Positions 1 to 10,628 of a stretch of DNA of 64,000 nucleotides are shown piece after piece; position 1 is the stretch's first letter, and the number at the start of each line of letters is the position of its first letter. A model generated the notes under the pieces. The model had not been told where the DNA came from, ran no database searches, and saw nothing but the letters and a program-made list of their open reading frames with translations. A program made the translations under genes and the position numbers. The stretch spans positions 81,519,652 through 81,583,651 of the forward strand of contig NC_079496.1 of the NCBI RefSeq assembly GCF_030052815.1, read 5' to 3'. The stretch comes from Hevea brasiliensis (taxonomy: Eukaryota > Streptophyta > Magnoliopsida > Malpighiales > Euphorbiaceae).

Positions 1-3000
1 CCTGTTGAGATGATCTTTTGTTGAATTTTTTCACAAAATAAAGTAGCAATCGATTTTAATATGTTTAGTCTGTTCATGAAACATAGGATTAGATGCAATA
101 TGGAGTGTAGCTTGATTATCACACCATAGTCGTGCAGGTAGAGAGATCGTAAGGCTAATCTCATCTAATAACTGAAGTATCCTCATTATCTCATGCACTG
201 ATTGGGTCATAGCTTTATACTTGGATTCAACACTAGATTGAGGAACTAAACTCTGCATTTTACTTCTCCATGATATCAAATTTCCTCCAACAAAGACACA
301 ATATCCGGTAGTTGATCTTCTATCAGTTTTAGATCTTGCCCAGTCTGCATCTGAAAAATACTCTATATTCAAATGCCCATGATTACTATATAATATGCCT
401 TGCTTTGGAGCTCTCTTCAAATAACACAAGATTTGTCCTAAAGCTTTTCAATGAGCAACAGTTGGGGAAGACATAAATCGACTCAACACATTGACTGAGT
501 ATGCAATGTTAGGACGAGTTACTGTAAGGTAATTTAATTTACCTACTAGCCTCTTATACTTTTCTGGATTTTCAAACAACTTACCATCCTCTGCTACAAG
601 TTACAAATTTGGGGCCATTGGTGCATTGTCGGGCTTAGCACCTAATTTTCCAGCTTCTGCCAAAAGATCAAGGGTATATTTTCGCTGAGACAGGAAGATG
701 CCCTTGTTACTTCTCATAACTTCAATACCCAATAAATACTTTAGTAGGCCCAAGTCTTTTGTCTGAAACTGCGTCTGAAGAAAGTTTTTAATGGATGAAA
801 TATTTGCAGAGTCGCTTCCAGTGATAACAATATCATCCACATATATTACCAGTAAAATTAGGCCAGCATTAGATTATCTATAGAATACTGAATGATCACA
901 CTTACTCTTTTGCATACCATACTCCTATACTGCTTCACTAAATCTCCCAAACTAAGCTCGAGGATTTTGTTTCAAGCCATAAAGAGACTTCCGAAGTCTG
1001 CAGACTTTACCCAACTCTCTCTGAGCAACAAACCCAGGTGGTTACTCTATATACACCTCCTCCTGAAGGTCATCATGAAGAAAAGCATTCTTCATATCTA
1101 ACTGGTACAAAGGCCAATCATATGTAGTTGCTAGAGAGATAAATAGCCGAACAGAAGCCAATTTAGGTACAGGAGAAAAAATGTCAGAGTAATTAACCCC
1201 ATATGTCTGAGCATATCCTTTGACAACAAGGCGGGCTTTTAATTTAGCTACAGAACAATCATGATTTACTTTCACTGTAAACACCCATTTGCAACCAATA
1301 GCTTTCTTCCTAGTGGGCAAAGGCACCAGTTTCCGTGTACCATTAGTATCTAAAGCTTTCATTTTCTTTTTCATAGCAGCACACCAGCCAGGATGAGTTA
1401 ATGCCTCAACAACAGTTTTAGGAATAGAGATAGTCTAAATGGCTAATAAAGCATTGAGAAGAAGAAGATAAATGATCATAAGAAATCAAAGAGGAAATAG
1501 GGTAGGTGCATGTAGGTTTACCTTTACGAAGAGCAATAGGAAGATCTAAGTCAGATTTAGGATGAGTGGTGGGAATAGGATCTTCAGACAAAGAAGTTGG
1601 TTGAGGGTCTGGGTCAATATTCTCCTTTCTCTTAGAATAAACATAAATAGTAGGAGCTCTAACTGTTGTTAGTGCATAAGGCACATGAGACTGGGGAGAT
1701 TGAGGAGAGATGGACGTTGGTTGAATAGTGTATATTAATTGATCATCCTCCTTCGCCTGATCTCCATACACAGAAGTTTGTGGGAAAAATAGAGTAGACT
1801 CAAAAAATGTAACATCTGCATATACAACATGACAATTAAGAGTTGGAGAAAAACACTTGTACCCCTTTTGGAACTGAGAGTACCCAAGAAAGATACACTT
1901 AAGAGATTTTGGATCTAATTTGGTTACTTGTGTTCAGACATAATGCACAAAACAAATACAGCTTAAAATATGAGATTCAATAGGAAACAAAGAGTTAAGA
2001 GGAAAATAAAATAATATAGGGAATGTCTCCATCAATAACAGAAGATGGTATACGATTGATCAAAAAACATGCCGTAGAAATTGTATCAGCCCAAAATTGT
2101 TTAGGGACTTTCATTTGGAAAAGAAGAGCTCGAGTTGTCTCAAGAAGATGCTGATTTTTTCTTTCAGTAACACCATTTTGAAATGGTGTATCCACATATG
2201 AGGATTGATGAAGAATGCCATTTTGTGTCGTATAAGACTGAAAGCTTTATGAAAACTACTCTTTAACATTATCACTCCTCAACATACATATAGACATTAA
2301 ACTGGGTTTTCATTTCAGTATAGAAAGCACAAAAAATAGAAAATAATTCAAAACGATTTTCCATAAAATATAACCAAGTAACACGAGAGTAATCATTAAT
2401 AAAAGTGATAAATTATCTAAAACCAATTTTAGAAGTAATAAAATAAGGACCACAAATATCAGAATGAACTAACTCAGAAGGGGACAAAGCTCGTTTATTG
2501 ACTCTAGGTATAGAAGGTAAACGATGGTGCTTAGCAAACTAACATAACTCACACTCTAAGACTAACAAAGATTGAAATTGAGGACATAACTTCTTCAAGG
2601 TAGCTAGAGAGGGATGGCTCAAATGACAATGAATTTCGAGAGGAGTTAAGGTGCTGGAGCAAGTAAGAGATCACGGTACATGTTTATCCAGGATGTATAG
2701 ATCACCATACTTATATTTTCTACCAATAATCTGCTTCGTAGTAAGATCCTGAAACAAACAATAATTAGGAAAAAAAGAAATTGAACAATGCAAGGCACGA
2801 GTAAGTTTACTAATTGAAAGCAAATTAAAAGAAAATTTAGGTAGACATAAAACAGATGACAAAAAAATAGATAATGTTGGGTTTACAGTACCAGAACCCA
2901 TGACACAAAAAGTAGAACCATCAGCTAAAGTAACAGTGGAGGAGGTGGGATGAGACCGAAAAGAAGATAAAAGACTAGAATTGCTTGTCATATGATCTAT

Positions 3001-3050
3001 AGCACCAGAATCAATGACTCATTTTGATGAGGAAAACACAAGGCATGTAG
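1..3050 (-). pseudogene. Copia-B pol: protease, integrase, RT and RNase H, degraded
   Basis: This is the remnant of a copia polyprotein, which would cleave itself, integrate cDNA and reverse-transcribe RNA. RNase H lies at about 31-530, with DADWA, VESKY in place of the usual AESEY, and LWCDNQATLH. RT is at about 600-1374: VDDIVITGSDS at the catalytic loop near 810-840, and GCKWVFTVKVNHD with [16 protein letters not shown] at the N-terminal end (1180-1330). The integrase segment [13 protein letters not shown] is near 2150-2195. The segment 2671-2991 matches the protease-to-integrase linker (FCVMGSGTVNP, FSFNLLSISKLTRAL). Several frames and stops interrupt it, so no functional product is expected. 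The RNase H end is truncated by the window edge. Confidence 0.85.
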
Positions 3051-4025
3051 TGGATTTACTTGACTCAACAATAACAGTGACGGGAATTGGAGGGCTTTAG
3101 AGATGCTTAATATTGGGAAAATTGTGCATATTTCTCTGCAGATATTAAGACAGTTTTCTTAGAGGATGGAGAAACTGTAGACTCATCTATTGTCATGTTT
3201 GCCATCTGAGACCACTGATTCTTCCTTTGAAGTTTTAGACAATTGTATTTTGTATGACCAGGATTATGGCAGTAATAACAAATGACTCTCTGAGTCCAGA
3301 TTATAACTGGTTTTCCCATTACGCTGATTACTTCTATTGCTCGAATTTCCTCTATTTCTTGATTGTCCATTCGTATTCCGACTAATAAGAGCACCACTAG
3401 TAGTTTGTGGAAGTTGGGTACTTTTTGTACGGAGGACACGCGTGAATGTATCGTGCAGAGAGGAAATTTCAGCGCTAGATAGGATTTGAGATTTAATAGT
3501 CTCATATTCTGAAGGAAGACCTGCAAGAAAACTTATAACAACCATCTGCTCATGTTGAGCCTGTTGGACTTTCACATCAGGGTTAAAAGGCAAAAGAACA
3601 TTAAGCTTTTCATATACCCTCTTAAACTCCATAAAATAAGCCGTAAGAGACTTATCCTGTTTCTCAGTATGATAGAATGCTTTGCACACATCATAAATAC
3701 AAAAAATATTTCCTTTACCAGAATACGGAAAATCTAAGTAATCTATCAATTCCTTAACAAATTCACAGTGATTAATTAAACTGATTACCTAACTATGAAT
3801 TGAATTCCGAAGTTGCAAAAGCAACCAGGCATCCTCCCTGAGCCAAGCTTACCTTGTATCATCAGTGGGTGGATCATTAATCAGCTGATCATCCTTATCA
3901 ATACTTCGTAAATAGACCTTAACAGTCTTACTCAACTCTAAGTAATTTGAACCATTACGTTTGTGTTCCGTAATTTTTGTCATCATTGAAATCACATCAG
4001 AAACAATGACTTTATTATCCGCCAT
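3051..4025 (-). pseudogene. Copia-B gag with zinc knuckle, frameshifted
   Basis: Gag packages element RNA into virus-like particles in the cytoplasm. The start codon is the CAT at 4023-4025 on the + strand, matching the gag start of the related copies. N-terminal sequence around 3840-4020 includes KITEHK and SIDKDDQLI, as in Copia-A. The segment 3264-3749 contains DKSLTAYFMEFKRVYEKLNVLLPF and SFLAGLPSEYETIKSQ, typical of the plant copia gag (UBN2-like) domain. A CCHC zinc knuckle, CYYCHNPGHTKYNC, follows at about 3240-3285 in another frame. At least two frameshifts and one stop near 3790 separate the pieces. Confidence 0.8.
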
Positions 4026-4308
4026 TTGAATGAAATTAATAAATTCACAAAATCAAATACCCACAATCACTAAAACTCGATATCATTGCCCAACCTTTAG
4101 CAAGGAAAATCAACTCAACAAATACCTAGAGAGTTATAGAAACAGAACCTGAAGTTGTTCACTGTTCGAAGAAGCAGTGATTCAAAACTCTAGAGCACCT
4201 TGAAGGATACCCCAAACCAAACAACAAACTCCTTGGCTAAATTGAGGATGTTAGGTCAACGCGGGGAGAGAGGGCGGAGAGGCAAAAGCCAGTAGATGCG
4301 GTGCCACG
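4026..4308 (-). other. Copia-B untranslated leader, proximal part
   Basis: This is non-coding sequence between the gag start and the insertion point of the gag-only element. It contains no convincing open frame. The rest of the leader is at 17588-17813, on the far side of the 13.3 kb insertion. Confidence 0.6.
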
Positions 4309-4870
4309 TGTCACGGGGGTAGATTTTTCGCATCCAAAAACCTCCCAAACCCGTGCGGCACTTGTTCCTCCAACAAGTCAGCCTCCTCAAAAGTCCCACG
4401 GATCTCTCGGCTACCAATCTTACACCAAGATACACGGCAACCAATCCACAGACAACAATGTCCAAGCCAAGGAACCTCAAGGTAACAATTCTTGCACAAG
4501 CTACCCAAAGAACCTCACGGCTAAAAAGTCCACACCCACAATGGAATTACAATGGCCAACCGTTACCCCGGCAACCAAGCAACCAATCTCACGCACAAGT
4601 CACAAGGATGTCCACGGCAATGACCCAATATAAACCTCCCCAAGGTTCACAGCAACTTGCAAGAATCCCCAAATACCAAGTGTTCCTAGGAAGCTTAAGG
4701 CCACTAAGTCACCAAAGATCACAATGAACCTCACGTCCACAAAGTTGGCAATCCCAACAACCCAAGTGTCCCACGGCAACAAGGTTACACCCCAAACACA
4801 ATAATAGCCGAAACACTCAACAACAAGCAACAATGGTGCTAACGGCAACACTTTCAACTAACAAGGGTCT

Positions 4871-5048
4871 TGTAGAAAGAGATGATTCTCGTTGATTTCA
4901 ATTAATCTGTACATGGGTATTTATATACAATTGATTCCTATAATTGTGTTATACTAATTAGGAAGAAATCCTAAATAAGAAATCCTAAATAGGAATACAG
5001 AATACATAATATACACAGAAATAATATAATGATTGACTTTCCATAACA
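4871..5048 (-). repeat. Copia-A copy A1 3' LTR
   Basis: Minus-strand LTR with termini TGTTATGGAAAG...TTTCTACA on its own strand. It is preceded (5049-5058) by the polypurine tract TTGAGGGGGAG read on the minus strand, which overlaps the RNase H stop codon at 5056-5058. Confidence 0.95.
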
Positions 5049-5055
5049 CTCCCCC

Positions 5056-6372
5056 TCAAGTTGGAGCATAGATGTTAATCATGCCCAACTTGTTACAAAT
5101 GTAGTCAATCCTAGCTCCATTCAGAGCTTTTGTGAAAATATCTCCTAACTGCTCTCCAGTTTTGATATGTCCTGTTGAGATGATCTGTTGTTGAATCTTT
5201 TCACGAACAAAGTGACAATCAATCTCATTATGTTTGGTCCGCTCATGAAATACCGGATTAGAAGCAATATGGAGAGTAGCTTGATTATCACACCACAATT
5301 TCGCAGGCAGGGGGATCTTAAAACCTGTCTCATCTAGTAATTGAAATATCCACATTACCTCACATACTGATTGTGCCATGGCTCTGTATTCGGATTCAGC
5401 ACTAGATCGAGAAACTACACTCTGCTTCTTGCTTTTCCAAGACACCAAATTTCCTCCAACAAAAACGCAATATCCAGTAGTTGACCTCCTATCAACCTTA
5501 GATCCAGCCCAGTCGGCATCTGAAAAACATTCAACATTCAAATGCCCATGATTACCATATAACAAACCTCTTCCTGGAGCTCCCTTCAGATAGCACAAGA
5601 TTTGTCCCAAGGCTTCCCAATGAGCAACAGTTGGGGAAGACATAAACTGACTTACCACACTAATGGCATAAGCAATGTCAGGACGAGTGTGATAAAGGTA
5701 GTTCAATTTTCCTACCAATCTCTGTATCTCTCTGGATCTTCAAACAACTCACTATCCCACACTTGATTTGTAAATTTGGAGTCATTGGTGCACTACAAGG
5801 CTTAGCACCTAATTTTCCTGTCTCTGTCAATAGATCGAGGACATATTTTCTTTGAGACAAGAAAATACCCTTCTTACTTCTCATAACTTCAATACCCAAA
5901 AAATACTTTAATAATCCCAACTTTGGTCTGAAACTGGGTTTGGAGGAAGGTTTTAAGAGATGAAATACCTGCAGAGTCACTCCCAGTGATGATAATGTCA
6001 TCCACATAGACTAGCAGGAGAATTAGACTAGCCTCAGATTGCTTATAAAATACTGAGTGATCACACTTACTCTTTTGCATACCAAATTCCTGTACTGCTT
6101 CACTGAATCTCCCAAACCAGGCCCTAGGACTTTGTTTCAAGCCATAAAGAGACTTCCGAAGTCTACAAACTTTACCCAACTCCCCCTGAGCAACAAACCC
6201 AGGTGGTTGCTCCATATACACCTCCTCCTGAAGATCACCATGAAGGAAAACATTCTTGATATCCAATTGGTACAGGGGCCAATCATATGTAGCTGCTAAA
6301 GAGATAAACAAGCGAACAGAAGTAAGTTTAGCTACAGGAGAAAAAGTGTCAGAGTAATCAACCCCATATGTC
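5056..6372 (-). pseudogene. Copy A1 pol remnant: C-terminal RT and RNase H
   Basis: The minus-strand RNase H part (5056-5718) is open for 220 residues and retains DADWAG, SAESEYRAMAQ and LWCDNQATLH, which hold the catalytic acidic residues, and ends shortly before the polypurine tract. The RT part (5678-6311) holds SLYGLKQSPRAWFGRF and the YVDD loop at about 5997-6008, with a frameshift near 5900-5940. The RT N-terminus ends at about 6371, where [11 protein letters not shown] runs upstream into YGVDYSD and then jumps to gag sequence. Loss of integrase and protease means it cannot be autonomous. Confidence 0.88.
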
Positions 6373-7034
6373 TATTACCCTGTTGTCCATTTGGATTACG
6401 GCTAATAAGAGCACTACTGGCAGGCTGTGAAGATTGGGTACTCTCTGTACGAAGGACCCGTGTGAATGTTTCATGCAAAGAGGAAATCTTAGAACTGGAA
6501 AGAATCTGAGATTTAGCAGTCTCATATTCTGAAGGAAGGCCTGCAAGAAAACTCATAACACCATTGCTCCGTTGGGCTCTTTGAACTTTCACATCGAACT
6601 AAAAGGCAACAATACATTAAGTTCCTCATATACGTTTAAAATCCATAAAATAAGCCGTGAGAGACTTATTCTCTTTCTCGACAGGTAGAATGCCTTACAA
6701 ACATCATAAATACGGAGATATTCCTTTACGAGAATCTGAGAAAATCTAAGTAATCCATCAATTCCTTGACAAATTCACAGTGATTAATTAAACTAATTAC
6801 CTCACTGTGAATCGAGTTCCGAAACTGCAAAAACAATCGAGCATCCTCCCTTAGCCAAATTTGTTGTGTATCATCTATAGGTGGATCTTTAGTAAGGTGA
6901 TCATCCTTATCAATGCTACGCAAATAGACCCTATGATCTTACTCCACTCTGTAATTCGAACCATTAAGTTTGTGTTCCGTGATCTTAGTCATCATCGGAA
7001 TCACATCAGAAATAACATTCTTATTGTCTGCCAT
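6373..7034 (-). pseudogene. Copy A1 gag fragment, frameshifted
   Basis: Gag starts at the CAT at 7032-7034, with N-terminal matches KITEHKLNGSN and SIDKDDHLTKDPP at about 6890-7000. The segment 6332-6592 carries SFLAGLPSEYETAKSQ and LISRNPNGQQGNR before the deletion junction. The CCHC knuckle that should follow is missing. Small indels break the frame between 6600 and 6950. Confidence 0.8.
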
Positions 7035-7310
7035 TTGTTGAGACAAAGAAAACTAACCGAAACGCTAATCCAAAGTGCTGACAGCAACAAAATAATCCAA
7101 AATCACAAATCAAGCAAATACCGAAATAGGATCTGAGAGCCAAACCTCAGAAGTCCTTTAATGGTGTACTGGATCAGGCAACAGCACACAGTGGTGGAAT
7201 GAGGGGATTGAGGCGACGTTGGCAATGTTGATTGGAGTCGAAACGGCCGGTCGGCGGCCAAGGTCTCTCCTGAGCTGGGTGGTGAGAACAAATAGTCACG
7301 CTAGATGACT

Positions 7311-7323
7311 TGCTCTGATACCA
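7311..7323 (-). other. Copy A1 primer-binding site
   Basis: On the minus strand TGGTATCAGAGCA follows the 5' LTR (7324-7487) with no spacer. It matches the plant copia primer site for initiator tRNA-Met. Confidence 0.93.
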
Positions 7324-7487
7324 TGTAGAAAGAGATGATTCTCGTTGATTTCAATTAATCTGTACATGGGTATTTATATACAATTGATTCCTATAATTGT
7401 GTTATACTAATTAGGAAGAAATCCTAAATAGGAATACAGAATACATAATATACACAGAAATAATATAATGATTGACTTTCCATAACA
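7324..7487 (-). repeat. Copia-A copy A1 5' LTR
   Basis: A 164-bp LTR with the same termini as the partner at 4871-5048. It lacks one 14-bp unit of a short tandem repeat but is otherwise the same by eye, including the shared ACATAATAT variant, so the insertion is probably recent. Confidence 0.95.
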
Positions 7488-8097
7488 GGTCTCAATGGCC
7501 GAAACTCAACACCAACCCAAGCAAGAGTCATACGGCAACCAAGTTTACACCAAACTTATCAATGGCCGAATCCACAATCACAAGCAACAACAATGATACT
7601 CACGGCAACCACAAACTACCACAAGTAACCTCACGCAAGCAACACTCAATCAACTCAAGCAAGAAGTTACAATAAACCAAAAGTAACTAACCTCATGGCA
7701 AGGACACACAAGGCAGCAAGCAATCCCAATAGTGCACATCAACAAGTAAGCCACGCCTCAATACCATGCGCTTCAAGCAACCAATAATGGAATCCTACGC
7801 AAGGCAACCAAGGTCACACGACAACAAGTCCCACAATGCGCATGACCAAGCCACAAAGAAAACCATTCAACAACCCATACGCAAGGCATACACAAACCAT
7901 ACAAACAATGCGCATCAACAAGCCAAAGAAAGGTAGAAGAGCAAGAGTAACCAAAGTAGAAACTACTTCTCTTATTCCTTTACAAATAACTATACATTTG
8001 CCAAAGGAAAACAAAGAACTCTCAAAGCTCTCAAAGTGTGCTCCCGCTCACTCAATCTCACGCACTCTCTATCTCTACACAAATGAGAGAACAAACC

Positions 8098-8110
8098 CCT
8101 TATATTTACA
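8098..8110 (-). promoter_or_regulatory. Candidate TATA box in the gag-only element LTR
   Basis: On the minus strand GTAAATATAAGGG lies between a CATG-rich U3-like part and a purine-rich stretch leading into the CAA-rich R/U5-like part. The same site recurs in the other LTR at about 16490-16504. Placement by sequence only. Confidence 0.4.
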
Positions 8111-9177
8111 TGCCGGCTGCCCACTCATGATGGCCATTGTGTGGCCCAATTTAAAACACTATAAATTGTACACATAAAATAATATGGGAAGGACAACAAG
8201 GGCTGGCTGCGTTTGACACCTCAAACAGCCGTGGCATTTCAAATGGCCAAAGGAGGGAAACTTTGGCGCCTCACCATTGGCCCCAAGTGGTGGCCACTCC
8301 TTGCGCCCCACATGGGCTGTTCATCATTCACGCTGCATGTTGGGCTTCCAACTCACGCTGCATGGATTCAAGATGGCCATGCACGTAGGCCATCCATCCG
8401 CTTGCCTCTTCATGAACAAGCCACCTAGCGCTTCATGCAACCAATCACTTGTCAAGGCCATGTGGGCTGCACCATGTTAATTTCCCCACGTAAATTCTTC
8501 ATGGCCCATGCATGCTTCACTTACCAATTCACGTTGCATTTTACCATAGTGCGCCACTTACTTGGCTTCACGCTACATGGCATGTTCTCTCACATTGCAT
8601 GGATTTCATTTTGGTTCCTCACGCCACCTTGCATGTTTCTTGGCTCCATTTAGGCATGGCACATGGCCATTAATTCCACATGTCCCGTGGATGGTTGACT
8701 TGGGCCATCAATTGTGCGCCCCATTATCTTACCCCATGTGCCGCCCATTAGTGGCTCACCATGCACAAACATATTAGGCTTCACGTGGAACTCCACTACC
8801 ACAATTACCATGCATGTTCCTCACGTAAGCCATGCCCATGCAACATGCACATGCATGTGATTTCCCACTCACACTTCACATGCTATCCACTAATGCACCT
8901 CATGCCATTTAGTCCGCCACTCCAATTGCCCATGCAATTCATGTAGCTTTCCCATGCACCAGGACAATTCTCATGTGGACCATGCCATGCAAGCTCACGT
9001 CCATTTGAAGGAACCCCATGCACAAGTCTCACGTGAAATTCCCCCATGCAAAATACCATGCAGCTCATGTCCCAACTTCCCACAATAATTCGGCCATGCA
9101 CACAATTCCGGCTTCACTCGGGCAGCTTCCAGCACAAAATTCATTGGACTTCTCGGGGCAACAAAAATGGGGTGACA

Positions 9178-9186
9178 CTCTCCCCC
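9178..9186 (-). other. Polypurine tract of the gag-only element
   Basis: GGGGGAGAG on the minus strand sits immediately before the 3' LTR and 2 nt after the gag stop codon (9189-9191). There is no room for a pol gene. Confidence 0.8.
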
Positions 9187-9188
9187 AC

Positions 9189-10157
9189 TCAACTCGGCAA
9201 CGCCCCCGTTGCCTCAAGTCGACGGCTCCTCAATGGCTCTTCACGCTGCCTCCACCTAGGCAGTGAACCTCGCCTCTTGCCCCTCGAGCCCGTGGCATTT
9301 CCCGACTGGCCAATCTTCCTCAGTCGATCGGCTTGCTTTCCATCCAGCAAACTCAGCCCATTTGCCACCAAACCGGCTAATTGACATACCCAGTCCGTCA
9401 ATTGCCATGAATGAGCTCCTCGGTTGAAACTCCCTCGGAATTTCCCTTGTCGCCTAGGACCTTTCTCTTGTCCATGCGACCCGTTGCCTTCTGCCTTTTT
9501 CTGTGCTTCAGTGCCTTTCCTGTCCTCGTGGCTAGGTGACTTCGCCTTCCTCTCGGCCTTGCACCTATTCCTGCTCCTCCTTGAGCGTCGTTGCCTCGGC
9601 CTCTCTTGCTTTGGCAATACCACATCTCTCGGACATTCGGCTACTGGCTCACTCACACAGCCCACCTCTTCCTTGAGTGGTAGCTCCCTCGGCAACACAA
9701 ACACAATCTTGGCATCCTCCATGCCACTGTCCCGCTCCCCATCACTGCTAGGAACCTCACTCGGTCCAATTAACCTCATGGAACCCAGTGAACAACACGG
9801 CAAGCACTCCACGCCTGCTGGCTCCAATGGTGGAGTAGGTAGTTCCGGCTCTTTACCCTTGGCCAAAACCACTGCCCTCTTCGGACAATCTCTCTTCTTG
9901 TGCGGTCCCCTGCACCGAAAGCACTTCAACACTGCCCTTGAACCTCTTCGGTCTTCTCCCGGCCTGTGGAAGTCTTTCTTCCCTGCGCTTCCTTCTCCCT
10001 TGGATGCGCCTGGCTTGGGTCTCACCACCCTTGCCATAGGGACTGAGAGTGTAGAGTGAGGACTGGTCCCATTCTCTCGGGTCACCAATCTCTTGAGCAA
10101 CACCATTTCTTCCCGCATACTCTGCATTTCCTCTTGCAACTTCTCTACCCTTTCTTG
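9189..10157 (-). pseudogene. Gag-only element: gag C-terminal part (split by copy C)
   Basis: The frame is open from the insertion border at 10157 to the stop at 9189-9191. Near its start is the coiled-coil-like LQEEMQSMREEMVLLKRLV, then a basic linker (VVRPKPGASKGEGSAGKKDF). The zinc knuckle CFRCRGPHKKRDC follows, with spacing CX2CX3HX4C, about residues 80-95 of this part. An acidic/proline stretch and an Arg/Lys-rich tail with many RR/KK pairs (about 9400-9600) complete it. A recognisable capsid domain is absent between coiled coil and knuckle. The protein probably binds RNA or oligomerises; no enzymatic motif is seen. Broken only by the Copia-A insertion. Confidence 0.72.
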
Positions 10158-10347
10158 TGTTATGGAAAGTCAATCATTATATTATTTCTGTGTATATTCT
10201 GTATTCTGTATTCCTATTTAGGATTTCTTATTTAGGATTTCTTCCTAATTAGTATAACACAATTATAGGAATCAATTGTATATAAATACCCATGTACAGA
10301 TTAATTGAAATCAATGAGAATCATCTCTTTCTACATCTCTTTCTACA
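10158..10347 (+). repeat. Copy C 5' LTR
   Basis: 190 bp, TGTTATGG...TTTCTACA. TATATAAATA at 10279-10288 is a good TATA box, which would place transcription start near the LTR 3' third. The 3' end carries CATCTCTTTCTA twice in tandem. Confidence 0.95.
10279..10288 (+). promoter_or_regulatory. Candidate LTR TATA box (copy C)
   Basis: TATATAAATA in the LTR. The same box is in every Copia-A LTR; in copy E it reads TATATATATA. Initiation about 30 bp downstream would leave a short R/U5. Confidence 0.5.
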
Positions 10348-10360
10348 TGGTATCAGAGCA
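10348..10360 (+). other. Copy C primer-binding site
   Basis: TGGTATCAGAGCA directly abuts the 5' LTR; initiator tRNA-Met type. Confidence 0.93.
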
Positions 10361-10628
10361 GGCCATCTAGGGTGACTATTTGTTCTCACCACCCAGCTCA
10401 GGAGAGACCTTGGCCGCCTACCGTTTGATTCCGATCAACATTGCGGTGTCGCCTCAATCCCCTCATTCCACCAGCGTGTCTTTGTTGCACGATCGATTAC
10501 ACCATTAAAGGACTTCGAGGTTTGGCTCTCGGATCCTATTTGGTATTTACTTGATTTGTGATTTTGGATTATTTTGTTGTCGGCAAGACTTTGGATTAGC
10601 GTTTTGGTTAGTTTCTTTGTCTCAACAA

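Larger units (their letters stand above)
1..4308 (-). mobile_element. Copia-B: old Ty1/copia retrotransposon, body (3' part outside window)
   Basis: This is a minus-strand Ty1/copia element whose 3' LTR lies left of base 1. Reading leftwards from about 4308 the order is leader, gag, zinc knuckle, protease, integrase, reverse transcriptase, RNase H, the copia order. The leader is cut at 4308 by the large-LTR gag-only element and resumes at 17588, followed by a primer-binding site and the 5' LTR (17827-18020). A shared CACG at 4305-4308 and 17588-17591 marks the split. Many stops and frameshifts show it is the oldest layer of this stack. Proteins resemble Copia-A throughout but are clearly diverged, so it is a sister family. 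Confidence 0.85.
4871..7487 (-). mobile_element. Copia-A copy A1: internally deleted copia element
   Basis: Short LTRs (4871-5048, 178 bp; 7324-7487, 164 bp) differ essentially by a 14-bp indel in a tandem AAATCCTAAATAAG-type repeat. GGTCT is duplicated at both borders (4866-4870, 7488-7492). The minus-strand interior holds gag (about 6373-7034) fused directly to the 3' half of pol (5056-6372). Part of the knuckle region, the protease, the integrase and the N-terminal RT are missing, so this is a non-autonomous deletion derivative. Confidence 0.95.
4309..9177 (-). repeat. 3' LTR of the gag-only element, split by Copia-A copy A1
   Basis: The LTR occupies 4309-4870 and 7493-9177. The two halves align with the uninterrupted LTR at 15324-17587, with the break exactly at GGTCT, duplicated at 4866-4870 and 7488-7492. 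The two LTRs look very similar by eye; visible differences include a 16-bp tandem duplication near 17508-17530 in the other copy. Two compositions are obvious: a CAA/ACGGCAAC-rich half (4320-8040) and a half dense in CATGC, GCATG and TCACG (8300-9120). Confidence 0.88.

Noticed and set aside
4301..4857. Apparent frames of 85-124 residues in both orientations
   Set aside because: They lie inside the LTR and recur at 15326-15872; CAA-rich low complexity.
8213..9384. Overlapping open frames on both strands in the gag-only element LTR
   Set aside because: They recur in both LTRs, lack domains and follow from the GC-rich CATGC-type repeats; stop-poor composition explains them.
9424..10059. A 211-residue open frame on the + strand
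   Set aside because: It is the antisense of the gag-only element's gag, which has the zinc knuckle and coiled coil; the + frame has no recognisable domain.
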